DNA of 64,000 bases from Thermus filiformis (GCF_000771745.2 NZ_JPSL02000040.1:310001-374000); one strand, 5' to 3'; counted from the first letter of the stretch, positions 7,320-17,388 are shown. Notes: generated by a model from the sequence alone, not told the origin. A program made the numbers and translations.

Positions 7320-9047
7320 ATGACCGACCGGTCAGTTCTTTCCCGTCTATGGCCCTACCTCCGCCCTTACCTCCTCCGGTACCTGGGCGGGGTGGGGCTG
7401 GGCCTCCTTTCCATCGGCTTCGCCCTCCTCTCCCCCTACTTCCTCCGCCACGCCGTGGACGCGGTGCAGCGGAAGGAGGGGTACGCCCTCTACGCCCTCC
7501 TCATGGTGGCCGCCGCCGGGGCGGGGGCGGTCATGAACTGGGGGATGCGCCGCCTGGCGGTGGTGGCAAGCCGCAGAGTGGAGTACGACCTCCGCAAGGA
7601 CCTCCTCCACCACCTCCTCCGGCTGGACCTCCTCTTCTACCAGAGGACCCGGGTGGGGGACCTGATGAACCGCCTGAACACCGACCTCTCTGCGGTCCGG
7701 GAGATGGTGGGCCCGGGGATCATGATGGGGAGCCGGCTGACCTTCATGGTGGCCCTGGCCTTCCTCTCCATGTTCCTGGTCAACGCCCGTCTGGCCCTGG
7801 CCCTTTCCCTCATCCTTCCCGCCATCTTCCTGGTGATGGCCTACCTCCTGCGGCTGGTGGACCGCCGCTACCGGGAGAGCCAGGAGGTCTTTGACCAGGT
7901 GAGCACCCTGGCCCAGGAGGCCTTCTCCGGCATCCGCGTGGTCAAGGGGTACGCCCTCGAGGGCAAGATGCTGGAGCGCTTCCAGAACCTGAACCGCGCC
8001 TACATCGGGAAGAGCCTGGCCTTGGCCCGGGTGGAAGGCCCCATGCAGGCCCTGCTGGGCTTCCTCATGGGCTTCGCCTTCCTGGTGGTCCTGTGGCTGG
8101 GCGGGGGGATGGTCATCCGGGGCCAGCTCAGCGTGGGGGAGCTGGTCCAGTTCAACGCCTACCTGGCCCAGCTCACCTGGCCCATCCTGGGCCTGGGGTG
8201 GGTGCTCTCCATGTACCAGCGGGGCCTCACCAGCGCCCGCCGCCTCTTTGAGCTTCTGGACACCGAGCCCCGGATCCAGGACCCCCCAAGCCCCGTCCGG
8301 GCCGACCTCCGGGGCGAGGTGCGGTTTGAGGGGGTCTCCCTGGTCCTGGGGGGAAGGACCCTGCTCAAGGACCTCACCCTCACCGTTCCCCCCGGGATGA
8401 CCCTGGGGATCACCGGGCGGACCGGCTCGGGGAAGAGCCTCCTTTTGAGCCTCATTCCCCGGCTTCTGGACCCCACAGAGGGCCGGGTCCTCCTGGACGG
8501 GGTGGACGTGCGGGCCCTACCTCTCTCTGAGCTGAGGAAGGCGGTGGGGGTGGTGCCCCAGGAGCCCTTCCTCTTTAGCGAGACCATCGCGGAGAACATC
8601 GCCTTCGGCCTGGAGGAGCTCGATATGGACCGGGTGGTGGAGGCGGCCAAGCTGGCGGGGGTGCACGAGGACATCCTGCGCTTTCCCCAGGGGTACCAGA
8701 CCCTCCTGGGCGAGCGGGGGGTGACGCTTTCCGGCGGACAGAGGCAGCGGGTGGCCCTGGCCCGGGCCCTGGCCAAGCGGCCCCGGGTCCTCATCCTGGA
8801 CGACGCCCTGAGCGCGGTGGACACCGAGACGGAGGCCCGCATCCTCCAGGGGCTCAAACGGGTCCTGGGCCAGCAGACCACCTTCTTGGTCTCCCACCGC
8901 ACCGCCACCTTGCGCCACGCGGACTGGATTATCGTGCTGGAGGACGGCCAGATCGTGGAGGAGGGGACCCACGAGAGCCTCCTCGAGGCCGGCGGCCTCT
9001 ACGCGGAGCTGGACCGGATCCAGCGGCTTAGGGAGGAGGTGGAGTGA
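7320..9047 (+). CDS. tmrB: Heterodimeric ABC exporter subunit, TmrB-like
   Basis: Encodes 575 residues: six membrane helices (about 1-315) and an ATPase domain (about 325-575). Walker A is GRTGSGKS, the signature is a canonical LSGGQRQR, and Walker B ends LDDALS with Asp in place of the catalytic Glu. Thermus TmrB, a TAP-like multidrug/peptide exporter half, has the same Asp and its remembered sequence matches closely. Together with the next gene it forms a heterodimer with one consensus and one degenerate ATP site. The two genes are translationally coupled. Confidence 0.93.
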   Translation: MTDRSVLSRLWPYLRPYLLRYLGGVGLGLLSIGFALLSPYFLRHAVDAVQRKEGYALYALLMVAAAGAGAVMNWGMRRLAVVASRRVEYDLRKDLLHHLLRLDLLFYQRTRVGDLMNRLNTDLSAVREMVGPGIMMGSRLTFMVALAFLSMFLVNARLALALSLILPAIFLVMAYLLRLVDRRYRESQEVFDQVSTLAQEAFSGIRVVKGYALEGKMLERFQNLNRAYIGKSLALARVEGPMQALLGFLMGFAFLVVLWLGGGMVIRGQLSVGELVQFNAYLAQLTWPILGLGWVLSMYQRGLTSARRLFELLDTEPRIQDPPSPVRADLRGEVRFEGVSLVLGGRTLLKDLTLTVPPGMTLGITGRTGSGKSLLLSLIPRLLDPTEGRVLLDGVDVRALPLSELRKAVGVVPQEPFLFSETIAENIAFGLEELDMDRVVEAAKLAGVHEDILRFPQGYQTLLGERGVTLSGGQRQRVALARALAKRPRVLILDDALSAVDTETEARILQGLKRVLGQQTTFLVSHRTATLRHADWIIVLEDGQIVEEGTHESLLEAGGLYAELDRIQRLREEVE

Positions 9048-10846
9048 TGGAGGAGGAGGCCTTTAAGAAGTCCTTTGACCTCCGGCTGGTCCGGCGGGTC
9101 CTCGGCTACGTCCGCCCCTACCGGCTCCAGGTGGGCCTGGCCCTTCTGGGCCTTCTCCTTTCCACCCTCACCGCCGCCGCCACCCCCCTTTTCTTCAAGT
9201 GGGCGATTGACGGGGCCCTCCTGCCCCAGGAGGCCCGGCCCCTCGTGGAGCGCTACGGCCTCCTCCTCTGGGTGAGCCTGGGGTTCTTGGCCGTCCGCGG
9301 CCTCAACTTCGCCGCGGTCTACGCCCAGACCTACCTGATCAACTGGGTGGGGCAGCACGTCCTCTTTGACCTGAGGAGCGAGATCTTCGCCAAGCTCATG
9401 CGGCTTCACCCGGGGTTCTTTGACCGCAACCCCGTGGGCCGGCTCATGACCCGGATCACCTCGGACGTGGACGCCATCAACCAGTTCATCACCGGGGGGC
9501 TGGTGGGGCTCGTGGCGGACTTCTTTCTCCTCTTCGGCCTTCTGGCCTTCATGCTCGCCCTGAGCCCAGCCCTCACCCTGGTGGCCCTCCTCATCACCCC
9601 CCTTCTGGTCCTGGCCACCCTGTGGGTGCGGGGCGGGATGCGGGAGGCCTACCGCCAGATGCGCCTCCGCCTGGCCCGGGTGAACGCCGCCCTTCAGGAG
9701 AACCTGGCCGGGGTCGCCACCATTCAGCTCTTCGTCAAGGAGAAGGAGCGGGAGGAGAAGTTTGACCGCCTGGCCCAGGACCTCCTCCAGGCCTGGGTGG
9801 AGATCGTCCGCTGGTTCGCCCTCTTCTTCCCCCTGGTGGGGTTTTTGAGCGAGCTGGCCGTGGCCTCCGTCCTCTACTACGGGGGGGGACAGGTGGTCCA
9901 GGGGGCGGTGAGCCTGGGGCTACTCGTGGCCTTCGTGGACTATGTGCGGCAGTTCTTCCAACCCCTCCAGGACCTTTCGGACAAGTTCAACCTCTTCCAG
10001 GGGGCCATGGCCTCGAGCGAGCGCATCTTCGCCCTCTTGGACACGGAGGAGGAGATCCAGGACGCCCCGGACGCCCGGCGGGTGGAGCGGCTGAAGGGCG
10101 ACATCCGCTTTGAGGACGTCTGGTTCGCCTACACCCCCAAGGGGGTGGAGCCCCAGGAGAAGGACTGGGTCCTCCGGGGGGTCTCCTTCCACATCCGCCC
10201 CGGGGAGAAGGTGGCCCTGGTGGGGGCCACGGGGGCGGGGAAGTCCAGCGTGGTCAGCCTCATCGCCCGCTTCTACGACCCCCAGAAGGGCCGGGTCCTC
10301 CTGGACGGGGTGGACGCCCGCCTTTACCGGCAGGAGGACCTGAGGCGGTGCGTGGGGATCGTCCTCCAGGAGCCCTTCCTATTCTCGGGCACCGTCTTGG
10401 ACAACCTCCGCCTCTTTGACGAGCGGATCCCCGAGGAGAAGGTGGTGGAGGTGGCCCGGTTCGTGGGGGCGCACGAGTTCATCCTCCGCCTTCCCCAGGG
10501 GTACCAGACCTTTCTGGGCGAGCGGGGGGCCGGGCTTTCCACGGGGGAGAAGCAGCTTCTGGCCCTGGCCCGGGCCCTTTTGGCCAACCCCGACATCCTC
10601 CTCATCCTGGACGAGGCCACGGCCAACGTGGACGCGGAGACGGAGGCCAGGATCCAGGAGGCCCTGAAGCGGGTGATGGAGGGCCGAACCTCGGTGGTCA
10701 TCGCCCACCGGCTGGCCACCATCCGCTTCGTGGACCGGGTCCTGGTCTTCCGCAAGGGGGAGCTGGTGGAGGAGGGGAGCCACGAGGAGCTTCTGAAGAA
10801 GGGGGGGTACTACGCCAAGCTCTACGCCCTCCAGTACGCCGGGTGA
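9047..10846 (+). CDS. tmrA: Heterodimeric ABC exporter subunit, TmrA-like
   Basis: Encodes 599 residues from the ATG whose A is the last base of the tmrB TGA. A GTG three bases earlier is an alternative. Six membrane helices are followed by an ATPase domain with Walker A GATGAGKS, a degenerate signature LSTGEKQ, and Walker B LDEAT with the catalytic Glu. The degenerate signature here complements the missing Glu in TmrB, as in the characterised TmrAB pair. The complex exports drugs, peptides or glycolipids across the inner membrane. Confidence 0.93.
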   Translation: MEEEAFKKSFDLRLVRRVLGYVRPYRLQVGLALLGLLLSTLTAAATPLFFKWAIDGALLPQEARPLVERYGLLLWVSLGFLAVRGLNFAAVYAQTYLINWVGQHVLFDLRSEIFAKLMRLHPGFFDRNPVGRLMTRITSDVDAINQFITGGLVGLVADFFLLFGLLAFMLALSPALTLVALLITPLLVLATLWVRGGMREAYRQMRLRLARVNAALQENLAGVATIQLFVKEKEREEKFDRLAQDLLQAWVEIVRWFALFFPLVGFLSELAVASVLYYGGGQVVQGAVSLGLLVAFVDYVRQFFQPLQDLSDKFNLFQGAMASSERIFALLDTEEEIQDAPDARRVERLKGDIRFEDVWFAYTPKGVEPQEKDWVLRGVSFHIRPGEKVALVGATGAGKSSVVSLIARFYDPQKGRVLLDGVDARLYRQEDLRRCVGIVLQEPFLFSGTVLDNLRLFDERIPEEKVVEVARFVGAHEFILRLPQGYQTFLGERGAGLSTGEKQLLALARALLANPDILLILDEATANVDAETEARIQEALKRVMEGRTSVVIAHRLATIRFVDRVLVFRKGELVEEGSHEELLKKGGYYAKLYALQYAG

Positions 10847-10910
10847 GTACGAGGAGGCCCTGGCCTGGCTCTTCGCCCAGAGGCGGCCGGGCCCCCGGGG
10901 GCTTTCTCGG

Positions 10911-12044
10911 GTGCAGGCCCTTTTGGCGCGGCTCGGCCACCCCGAGGGGGCCTTCCGGGCGGTCCACGTCCTGGGGACGAACGGCAAGGGGAGCGTGGTG
11001 GCCTACCTCGAGGCCGCCTTCCGGGCGGCGGGCCTGGCCTGGGGGGCCTACACCAGCCCCCACCTTTTGGACTTCCGGGAGCGGATCCGCACCCACCTAG
11101 GCCACATCCCCCGGGAGGAGGTGGTGCGCTTCGTGGCCTGGGCGAGGGAGGAGGACTGGCCGGAGCCCCCGGGCTTCTTTGACCTGGCCACCGCCCTCGC
11201 CTTCCACCACTTCCGAGGGAGGGGGGTGGCCCTGGCGGCGGTGGAGGCGGGGGTGGGGGGGGAGAAGGACGCCACGAACGCCCTCTCCCGGGTGGCCCTC
11301 ACGGTGCTCACCAACGTGGGGGAGGACCACCTCGAGGCCCTAGGGGGGAGCCTCGAGGCGGTGGCCCGGGAGAAGGCCGGGGCCTTCCGACAAGGGGTGC
11401 CCGTGGTCACCGGGGCGCGTGGGGTGGGGCTTAGGGTGGCCCGGGAGGTGGCGGAAGGGAAGGGGTGTCCCCTGTACGTCCTGGACCCCAGCCACCCCCT
11501 CTTTGCCCTGCCCGCTTCCCCCGCTCTCCGGGGGGCCTTCCAGGAGGAGAACGCCCGGCTGGCGGCCGCCGCCTTGCGGCTTCTAGGCTTTTCCGAGGAG
11601 GTGGTCCTGAGGGCCCTCCGGGAGGCTAAAAACCCCGGACGGATGGAGCGCTTTTTGGTGGGGGGGGTGGAGGTCTACCTGGACGGGGCCCATAACCCCC
11701 CGGCGGCCCAGGCCCTGGCCCGGGAGCTTCCCGCCTACCACCTCCTCTTCGGGGCCTTTCCCCGCAAGGACGTGGGGGGCGTCCTGGCCCACCTCCTGCC
11801 CCGGGCGCGAAGCGTCCGCTACGCCCGGGCGGGGGAGGGGGCTTTGGGGCGGGAGCTGGGGGAGCCCTTTTTTGAGCGCCCGGAGGAAGCCCTGGCCCAC
11901 GCCCTCCATGCGGCCAAAAAGGACGGGCTGCCCGTTTTGGCCACGGGAAGCCTCTACCTGGTGGGGGCCCTACTCGCTGTCCTCGGCCAGGACCCGGCCC
12001 GAGGGGTCGGTGAAGACCACCTTCCGGACGCGCTCGAGCTCTAG
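10911..12044 (+). CDS. folC: Folylpolyglutamate / dihydrofolate synthase FolC
   Basis: Encodes at least 377 residues of a Mur-ligase-like enzyme that adds glutamate to (dihydro)folate. Motifs: P-loop HVLGTNGKGSV near 20, TSPHLLDFRERI near 46, EAGVGGEKDATN near 106 and YLDGAHNPPA near 257. About 22 family-like residues (EYEEALAWLF to GLSR) are encoded in the same frame upstream of GTG 10911, but I find no ATG, GTG or TTG before an upstream stop. Either the start is non-standard, an indel is present, or the N terminus is short. The 3' end overlaps the convergent lipoprotein gene by 75 bp. Confidence 0.88.
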   Translation: MQALLARLGHPEGAFRAVHVLGTNGKGSVVAYLEAAFRAAGLAWGAYTSPHLLDFRERIRTHLGHIPREEVVRFVAWAREEDWPEPPGFFDLATALAFHHFRGRGVALAAVEAGVGGEKDATNALSRVALTVLTNVGEDHLEALGGSLEAVAREKAGAFRQGVPVVTGARGVGLRVAREVAEGKGCPLYVLDPSHPLFALPASPALRGAFQEENARLAAAALRLLGFSEEVVLRALREAKNPGRMERFLVGGVEVYLDGAHNPPAAQALARELPAYHLLFGAFPRKDVGGVLAHLLPRARSVRYARAGEGALGRELGEPFFERPEEALAHALHAAKKDGLPVLATGSLYLVGALLAVLGQDPARGVGEDHLPDALEL

Positions 12045-13043
12045 GACCACGTAGGGGCTGGTGAGGGCCTGGGTGACGATGGCCCCGGGCGGGGGGGTGG
12101 TGAGGCGGAGGACCACCCGGGCGGTTTCTCCCACCCGGCTCACCCCCACCACGACCAGGTCGTACCCGCCCGTGGGCTTGAGCCCCCAGAAGAAGAAGGC
12201 CACCGCCCGGGTCCGGAAGTCCACCTGGGGGGCGGGGGGCCGGGGGACGCGGTTCCCCACCACCAGGCCCCAGCCCTCCGCGAAGCGGCTTTGGGTGAGG
12301 GCGAGGAGGGCCTTGGGGGCCGTCTCCGTGTAGGCGCTCATCGTATCCTTGGCCAGGACCCGGTAGCTGGGGCTCGGCGGGGGAAGGAGGACCTCCACCT
12401 CTATACCGTACTGCACCCCCAGGGCCTGGGCCCGGTAGAAGACTGGGGCGGGGTCCAGGGGGAGGGGCCGCAGGACGGGCTCCTTCAGCTCGTAGACCAC
12501 CACCTGCCTTCCCCCCCTGCGGGCCAGGATCTCCCGCAGGATGACCTGGGTCTCCCGGCTCAGGAGGTTCGCGAAGCTGGGGGTGGTGTAATTGGCGGGC
12601 GGGAGGTTGCTTCCCGTAGGGAACAGGGAGAGGATGGCCTCCTGCCCCTTGGCCAGGCTCCCCGTCAGCTTGACCCAGCCGGTGCCGTCGTACAGCCAAA
12701 CGCTGGCCAGATCCGCCTTGGCCCGGACGGCGATCCGGCCTCCGAGGGTCCCCCGGACCGTCTCCCCCACCGGGGCCAGGGCGGGGCCCGTCTCCCGGTA
12801 GAGGGGGAGGCCGTTCACGAAGAGGGCCCCCGGCACCGCCCAGAGGCTCTCCCCCTGGGGCTCGGAAAGCCGGAGGGTCTTCTCGCCCAGCCGCACCTCC
12901 CGCGGCTCCCCGTAGAAGTACGTCCAGCGCTCTGTGCTCTCGGGAAAGAGGAGCTGGGCCTCCGCCACCCGGTACCCCCCTTCCAGGGTGACCTCACACC
13001 CCAGGAGGAGGAGGCCCAGAAGAAGCCAAAGCGTCCGCCGCAT
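11970..13043 (-). CDS. Lipoprotein with C-terminal PrcB domain
   Basis: Encodes 357 residues. The signal peptide ends in a lipobox (LLLGC, Cys near 16), so the protein should be anchored to a membrane by lipid. The C-terminal about 100 residues (AVAFFFWGLKPTGGYDLVV to SPYVVLELER) match the PrcB_C domain, named for a protease-complex subunit. The middle part is unassigned. The start is 6 nt after TATGAT (13055-13050), so the mRNA is likely leaderless. It lies downstream of the peptide-type permease genes, but the separate promoter argues for independent control. Confidence 0.75.
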   Translation of the reverse strand: MRRTLWLLLGLLLLGCEVTLEGGYRVAEAQLLFPESTERWTYFYGEPREVRLGEKTLRLSEPQGESLWAVPGALFVNGLPLYRETGPALAPVGETVRGTLGGRIAVRAKADLASVWLYDGTGWVKLTGSLAKGQEAILSLFPTGSNLPPANYTTPSFANLLSRETQVILREILARRGGRQVVVYELKEPVLRPLPLDPAPVFYRAQALGVQYGIEVEVLLPPPSPSYRVLAKDTMSAYTETAPKALLALTQSRFAEGWGLVVGNRVPRPPAPQVDFRTRAVAFFFWGLKPTGGYDLVVVGVSRVGETARVVLRLTTPPPGAIVTQALTSPYVVLELERVRKVVFTDPSGRVLAEDSE

Positions 13044-13049
13044 GCCCCC

Positions 13050-13055
13050 ATCATA
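13050..13055 (-). promoter_or_regulatory. -10 TATGAT, leaderless promoter
   Basis: TATGAT on the minus strand ends 6 nt before the ATG of the lipoprotein gene (13043). Confidence 0.55.
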
Positions 13056-13089
13056 CCCCGGGGGCGAGGGGGCGGCCTTTACGTTTTCT

Positions 13090-13941
13090 TCAGCTGGTGG
13101 CCCGGGGGTCCAGGGCGTCCCGGAGGCCGTCCCCCAGGAGGTTGAAGGCCAGCACGGTGAGCATGATGAAGAGGCCGGGGAAGAGCATCGTCCAGGGGGC
13201 GTTCATGGCGTAGCCGCCCTTGAAGCTGTCCGCGATCATCGCCCCCCACTCGGGGGCGGGGGGCTGGGCCCCCAGGCCCAGGAACCCGAGGGCGGCGGCC
13301 TCGAGGGTGGCTGTGCCGATGGACAAGGTGGCCTGGACCACCAGAGGCGGCAGGGTCCCCGGCAGGATGTGCTTGAAGAGGACCCGCCCCGGGGGGGCCC
13401 CCAGGGCCTCCGCCGCCTGGACGAAGTCCAGCTCCCGCAGGGAGAGGACCATGGAGCGGGCCAGGCGGATGTAGACGGGGATCTGGACCACCCCGATGGC
13501 CAGCATGGCGTTTTGCAGGCTGGGGCCGAAGATGGCCACGATGGCGATGGCGAGCAGGGTCCCCGGGAAGGCCAGGAGGATGTCCGTGAGCCAGCCGATG
13601 AACACCTCCACGTACCCCCGGTAGAACCCGGCCAGAAGGCCCAAGAGGGTCCCCACGAGGAGGCCCAGGCTCACGGAGATAAGGCCCACCTGGAGGCTGA
13701 TCCGGCTTCCGTGCAGGGTCCGGACGAAGACGTCCCGGCCCAGGTTGTCCGTGCCAAAGGGGTGCTCGAGGCTGGGCGGCTTCAGACGGTTGAGATAGTC
13801 CCGGTCCGTGGTGGGGTCGTAGGGCCTGAGGACAGGGATGAACAGGGCCAGGAGGACCACCAGGAGGGTGAGGACGAGGCCCACCCGGCCGGAGCGGGAC
13901 TTGAGGAAGCGGCGCAGGGCCTGGCGAAAGGGGGTTTCCAT
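13090..13941 (-). CDS. ABC transporter permease, DppC/OppC type
   Basis: Encodes 283 residues. N-terminal OppC_N segment, then a BPD_transp_1 domain with about six membrane helices. The EAA-like loop reads EAAEALGAPPGRVLFKHILPGTL (EAAxALG, Gly in the third position). FGTDNLGRDVFVR is the typical OppC/DppC motif. It forms the inner-membrane channel with the DppB-like partner encoded 4 bp upstream. The dedicated ATPases are not in this window. The substrate is probably oligopeptides or another oligomer. Confidence 0.92.
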   Translation of the reverse strand: METPFRQALRRFLKSRSGRVGLVLTLLVVLLALFIPVLRPYDPTTDRDYLNRLKPPSLEHPFGTDNLGRDVFVRTLHGSRISLQVGLISVSLGLLVGTLLGLLAGFYRGYVEVFIGWLTDILLAFPGTLLAIAIVAIFGPSLQNAMLAIGVVQIPVYIRLARSMVLSLRELDFVQAAEALGAPPGRVLFKHILPGTLPPLVVQATLSIGTATLEAAALGFLGLGAQPPAPEWGAMIADSFKGGYAMNAPWTMLFPGLFIMLTVLAFNLLGDGLRDALDPRATS

Positions 13942-13945
13942 GGCT

Positions 13946-14956
13946 TCACCTGTACTGGATACGCGGATCCAAAAGGGCGTAGGAGAGGTCCACCAGGAGG
14001 TTGATGAGGACGAAGGCCAAGGCCACCACCAGGACCCCGGACTGGACCACCGGGTAGTCTCGGTTGAGGATGCCCTCGTAGATGTACGAGCCGATGCCGG
14101 GCCAGGAGAAGATGGTCTCGGTGAGGATGGCCCCGCCCAAGAGGGTGCCGAACTGGAGGCCCACCACGGTGACCACGGGGAGGAGGGCGTTTTTGAAGGC
14201 GTGCTTCAGGATGACCTGCCGCTCGGCCAGGCCCTTGGCCCGGGCGGTGCGCACGTAGTCCTGGGAGAGGACCTCCAGCATGGCGCTCCGGGTGATCCGG
14301 GCCAGGATGGCCAGGGGGATGGTCCCCAGGGTCAAAGCGGGCAGGACCAGGTGGGCGAGCACGTCGGCCAAAAGGCGGAAGTCCCCCCGCAAAAGGGCGT
14401 CCAGGACGTAGAAGCCCGTGAGGGGCTTGAAGCCGATGCCCGCCTCGGTGGAAAGCCGTCCGCCCGTGGGCAGCCAGTGGAGGTGGACGGCGAAGAGGTA
14501 GACCAAAAGGAGGCCCAGCCAGAAGACCGGCATGGATACCCCCACCAGGGAGAGGCTCATGGAAAGGTTGTCCCAGAGGGTGTTCTTGCGGATGGCGGCC
14601 AGGATCCCGGCGGGGATGCCCAGAAGGACCGCCACCAAAGTGGCGGCCAGGGCCAGCTCAAACGTGGCGGGCCAGCGCCTCTTTAGCTCCTCCCCCACGG
14701 GGATGGTGGAGACCGCGCTCACTCCTAGGTCCCCCGTGAGGACCCGGCGGACGAAGGCGAGGTACTGCTCGGGCAGGGGGCGGTTCAGCCCCAGCTTCTC
14801 CCTCAACGCCTCCACTTGCTCGGGGGTGCCCCGCTCCCCCAGGATGGCCACCGCCGGGTCGCCGGGGATGAGCTTCAAAAAGAGGAAGACCAAAAGGGTG
14901 ATGCCGAAGAGGACGGGAACGAGGCCGACAAGTCTTCGCAGAAAGTAGCTCCACAT
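13946..14956 (-). CDS. ABC transporter permease, DppB/OppB type
   Basis: Encodes 336 residues. The start MWSYFLRRLVGLVPVLFGITLLVFLFLKLIPGDP is the classic OppB/DppB N terminus. Five to six membrane helices and an EAA loop (VRTARAKGLAERQVILKHAFKNALLP) follow. It pairs with the OppC-type permease just downstream. It follows the binding-protein gene after a gap containing a strong hairpin. Confidence 0.92.
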   Translation of the reverse strand: MWSYFLRRLVGLVPVLFGITLLVFLFLKLIPGDPAVAILGERGTPEQVEALREKLGLNRPLPEQYLAFVRRVLTGDLGVSAVSTIPVGEELKRRWPATFELALAATLVAVLLGIPAGILAAIRKNTLWDNLSMSLSLVGVSMPVFWLGLLLVYLFAVHLHWLPTGGRLSTEAGIGFKPLTGFYVLDALLRGDFRLLADVLAHLVLPALTLGTIPLAILARITRSAMLEVLSQDYVRTARAKGLAERQVILKHAFKNALLPVVTVVGLQFGTLLGGAILTETIFSWPGIGSYIYEGILNRDYPVVQSGVLVVALAFVLINLLVDLSYALLDPRIQYR

Positions 14957-14974
14957 TTTGACCTTCAGGAAAAC

Positions 14975-15003
14975 CCCCGGCCTGGGGGGCGCCCAGGCCG
15001 GGG
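14975..15003 (-). promoter_or_regulatory. Strong hairpin between binding-protein and permease genes
   Basis: A perfect 12-bp stem, CCCCGGCCTGGG (14975-14986) with CCCAGGCCGGGG (14992-15003), has a 5-nt loop. It sits between the binding-protein stop and the DppB-like start. There is no T run after it, so it more likely stabilises the upstream mRNA or only partly attenuates than fully terminates. Confidence 0.65.
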
Positions 15004-15013
15004 CCGGGAGGGC

Positions 15014-16600
15014 CTAGCGCTTCTCTATCGTCTCAAAGGACTCGGAGCCCAGAGGTGAGGGCACCCAGCCCGCGATGTTCTTCCGCTTGGCGAGGAGGGG
15101 CTGGGAGTGGACGATGGGCACGCGCAGGGCGAGCTCAAAGGTCGTCTCGTCCACCTGCTGGTAGATCTTCTTCCGCTCCTCGGCGCTGGAGGTGGTGGCC
15201 CCCTTGACCAAGAGGTCGTTCAGCTCCTTGAGGTCCAGGGGCTTGCCGCTCGCGTCAAACAGGTCGGTGATGGGGCTCGCGAAGTGGGGGTCGTAGAAGT
15301 TCTGGGGGTCGCCGTAATCCCCGGTCCAGCCCAGCATGTAGGCCTGGAAGCCCGGGGCCTTCCTCCGGTCCGCCAGGTAGGCGGCCCAGTCCTTGGTCTG
15401 GAGCTTTACCCGGATGCCGATGGCGGACAGGTCCGCGGCCATGGCCTCGGCGATCTCCTTGGGGGTGGGGAAGTAGGGCCTCGAGACCGGCATGTACCAG
15501 AGCTCCAAGTCAAACCCGTTCGGGTAGCCCGCCTCGGCCAGGATCTGCTTGGCCTTCTGGGGGTTGTATTCGTAGTCGGTGACCTTGGGGGACTGGTAGG
15601 CCTTCATGGAGGGCGGGGTGAAGTGGCCGTCCGTCACGCCCAGCTTGCCCCAGAAGGCCTGGACGATGGCCTTCTTGTTGATGGCCATGGCGATGGCCTG
15701 GCGCACCCGCACGTCCGCCAGGGGCTTGTGGCTGGGGTTGAGGGCCAGGTAGCCCACGTTGAAGGAGGGCCGGAAGACGGCGTTCAGGTTGGGGTCGGAC
15801 TCGATGTCCTTCAGGTTGGCGGGCGGGATGTCGGTGGTGAAGTCAATCGTCCCCGCCTTCAGGGCCGCGAGCCGGGCCGCGGGGTCCTTGATGATCTTGA
15901 AGACCACCCGCTCCGTCTTGGGGTAGCCCTTCTTCCAGTAGTAGGGGTTCTTCTCCAGGACGATCTGGTCCCCCGGCCGCCACTCCACGAGCCGGTAGGG
16001 GCCGGTGCCCACGGCGCTGCCCGTGGGGGAGCCGTACTTGGCCCCGTCCTTCTTGATGGCGGAGGGGCTTGCGATGCCGAAGTACCCCGAACCGATGGCG
16101 GCGGGGAAGGCGGGGAAGGGCCGGGTGAGGACGAAGCGGATGGTGTACTTGTCCACCACCTGGACTTCCTTGAGGAGGGAGCCGGCCTCGCCCTTGGAGC
16201 CCCCGAAGAGCTTTGGCCAGATCTCGTACCGGGCGGCGGCGTCTATGCGGGTGGGGTTCTTAGGGTCCCACCAGCGCTCCACGTTGAACTTGACCGCCTC
16301 CGCGTCCAGGTCGGTGCCGTCTTGGAACTTCACCCCCTGACGGAGGCGGAAGGTCCAGACCTTCCCGTCCTGGGAGGCGAACCAGCTCACTGCCAGCCCC
16401 GCCACGGGCTCGGTGGTCCCGGGCTTGAAGTCCACCAGGGTGTCGTAGATCTGCCGCTGGACGTAGATGGAGATCCCGTCCGTGATGTTGCCGGGCTCGA
16501 GGCTCACGGGTTCGCCGTTGTGGCCGAAGACCAGGGTCTTCTGCCCCAGGCCGAGCCCCAGAGCACCTACTGCCAGAATGCCAATCAGGGTTCGCTTCAT
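15014..16600 (-). CDS. Extracellular solute-binding protein, family 5
   Basis: Encodes 528 residues. The signal peptide (MKRTLIGILAVGALGLGLG) precedes an SBP_bac_5 fold with TLVFGHNGEPVSLEPG, the signature region near residue 70 (VSWFASQDGKVWTFRLRQGVKFQDGTD), and GTGPYRLVEW. It captures the periplasmic substrate, most likely a peptide, for the two permeases downstream. The ATG at 16600 is chosen because it directly starts the signal peptide and has a GGAAAGGAG Shine-Dalgarno. A TATACT -10 is at 16652-16647. Confidence 0.93.
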   Translation of the reverse strand: MKRTLIGILAVGALGLGLGQKTLVFGHNGEPVSLEPGNITDGISIYVQRQIYDTLVDFKPGTTEPVAGLAVSWFASQDGKVWTFRLRQGVKFQDGTDLDAEAVKFNVERWWDPKNPTRIDAAARYEIWPKLFGGSKGEAGSLLKEVQVVDKYTIRFVLTRPFPAFPAAIGSGYFGIASPSAIKKDGAKYGSPTGSAVGTGPYRLVEWRPGDQIVLEKNPYYWKKGYPKTERVVFKIIKDPAARLAALKAGTIDFTTDIPPANLKDIESDPNLNAVFRPSFNVGYLALNPSHKPLADVRVRQAIAMAINKKAIVQAFWGKLGVTDGHFTPPSMKAYQSPKVTDYEYNPQKAKQILAEAGYPNGFDLELWYMPVSRPYFPTPKEIAEAMAADLSAIGIRVKLQTKDWAAYLADRRKAPGFQAYMLGWTGDYGDPQNFYDPHFASPITDLFDASGKPLDLKELNDLLVKGATTSSAEERKKIYQQVDETTFELALRVPIVHSQPLLAKRKNIAGWVPSPLGSESFETIEKR

Positions 16601-16646
16601 ACCCCTCTCCTTTCCGGGGTCAATCCCCTTTGTGCCTACGAGGAAG

Positions 16647-16674
16647 AGTATACCAGCCCCCTCCTCCGGGCGTG

Positions 16675-16678
<4 letters not shown>
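16647..16678 (-). promoter_or_regulatory. Promoter of the peptide-type importer operon
   Basis: TTGACA (16678-16673) and TATACT (16652-16647) are both near-perfect, but the spacer is 20 nt, longer than usual. The -35 overlaps the livF stop codon. A leader of about 40 nt with GGAAAGGAG leads to the binding-protein ATG. Confidence 0.5.

Positions 16679-17384
<706 letters not shown>

Positions 17385-17388
<4 letters not shown>

Noticed and set aside
13090-16600. Assigning a nickel- or dipeptide-specific role to the family-5 importer
   Set aside because: No substrate-specific signature or adjacent metabolic gene supports a precise substrate.
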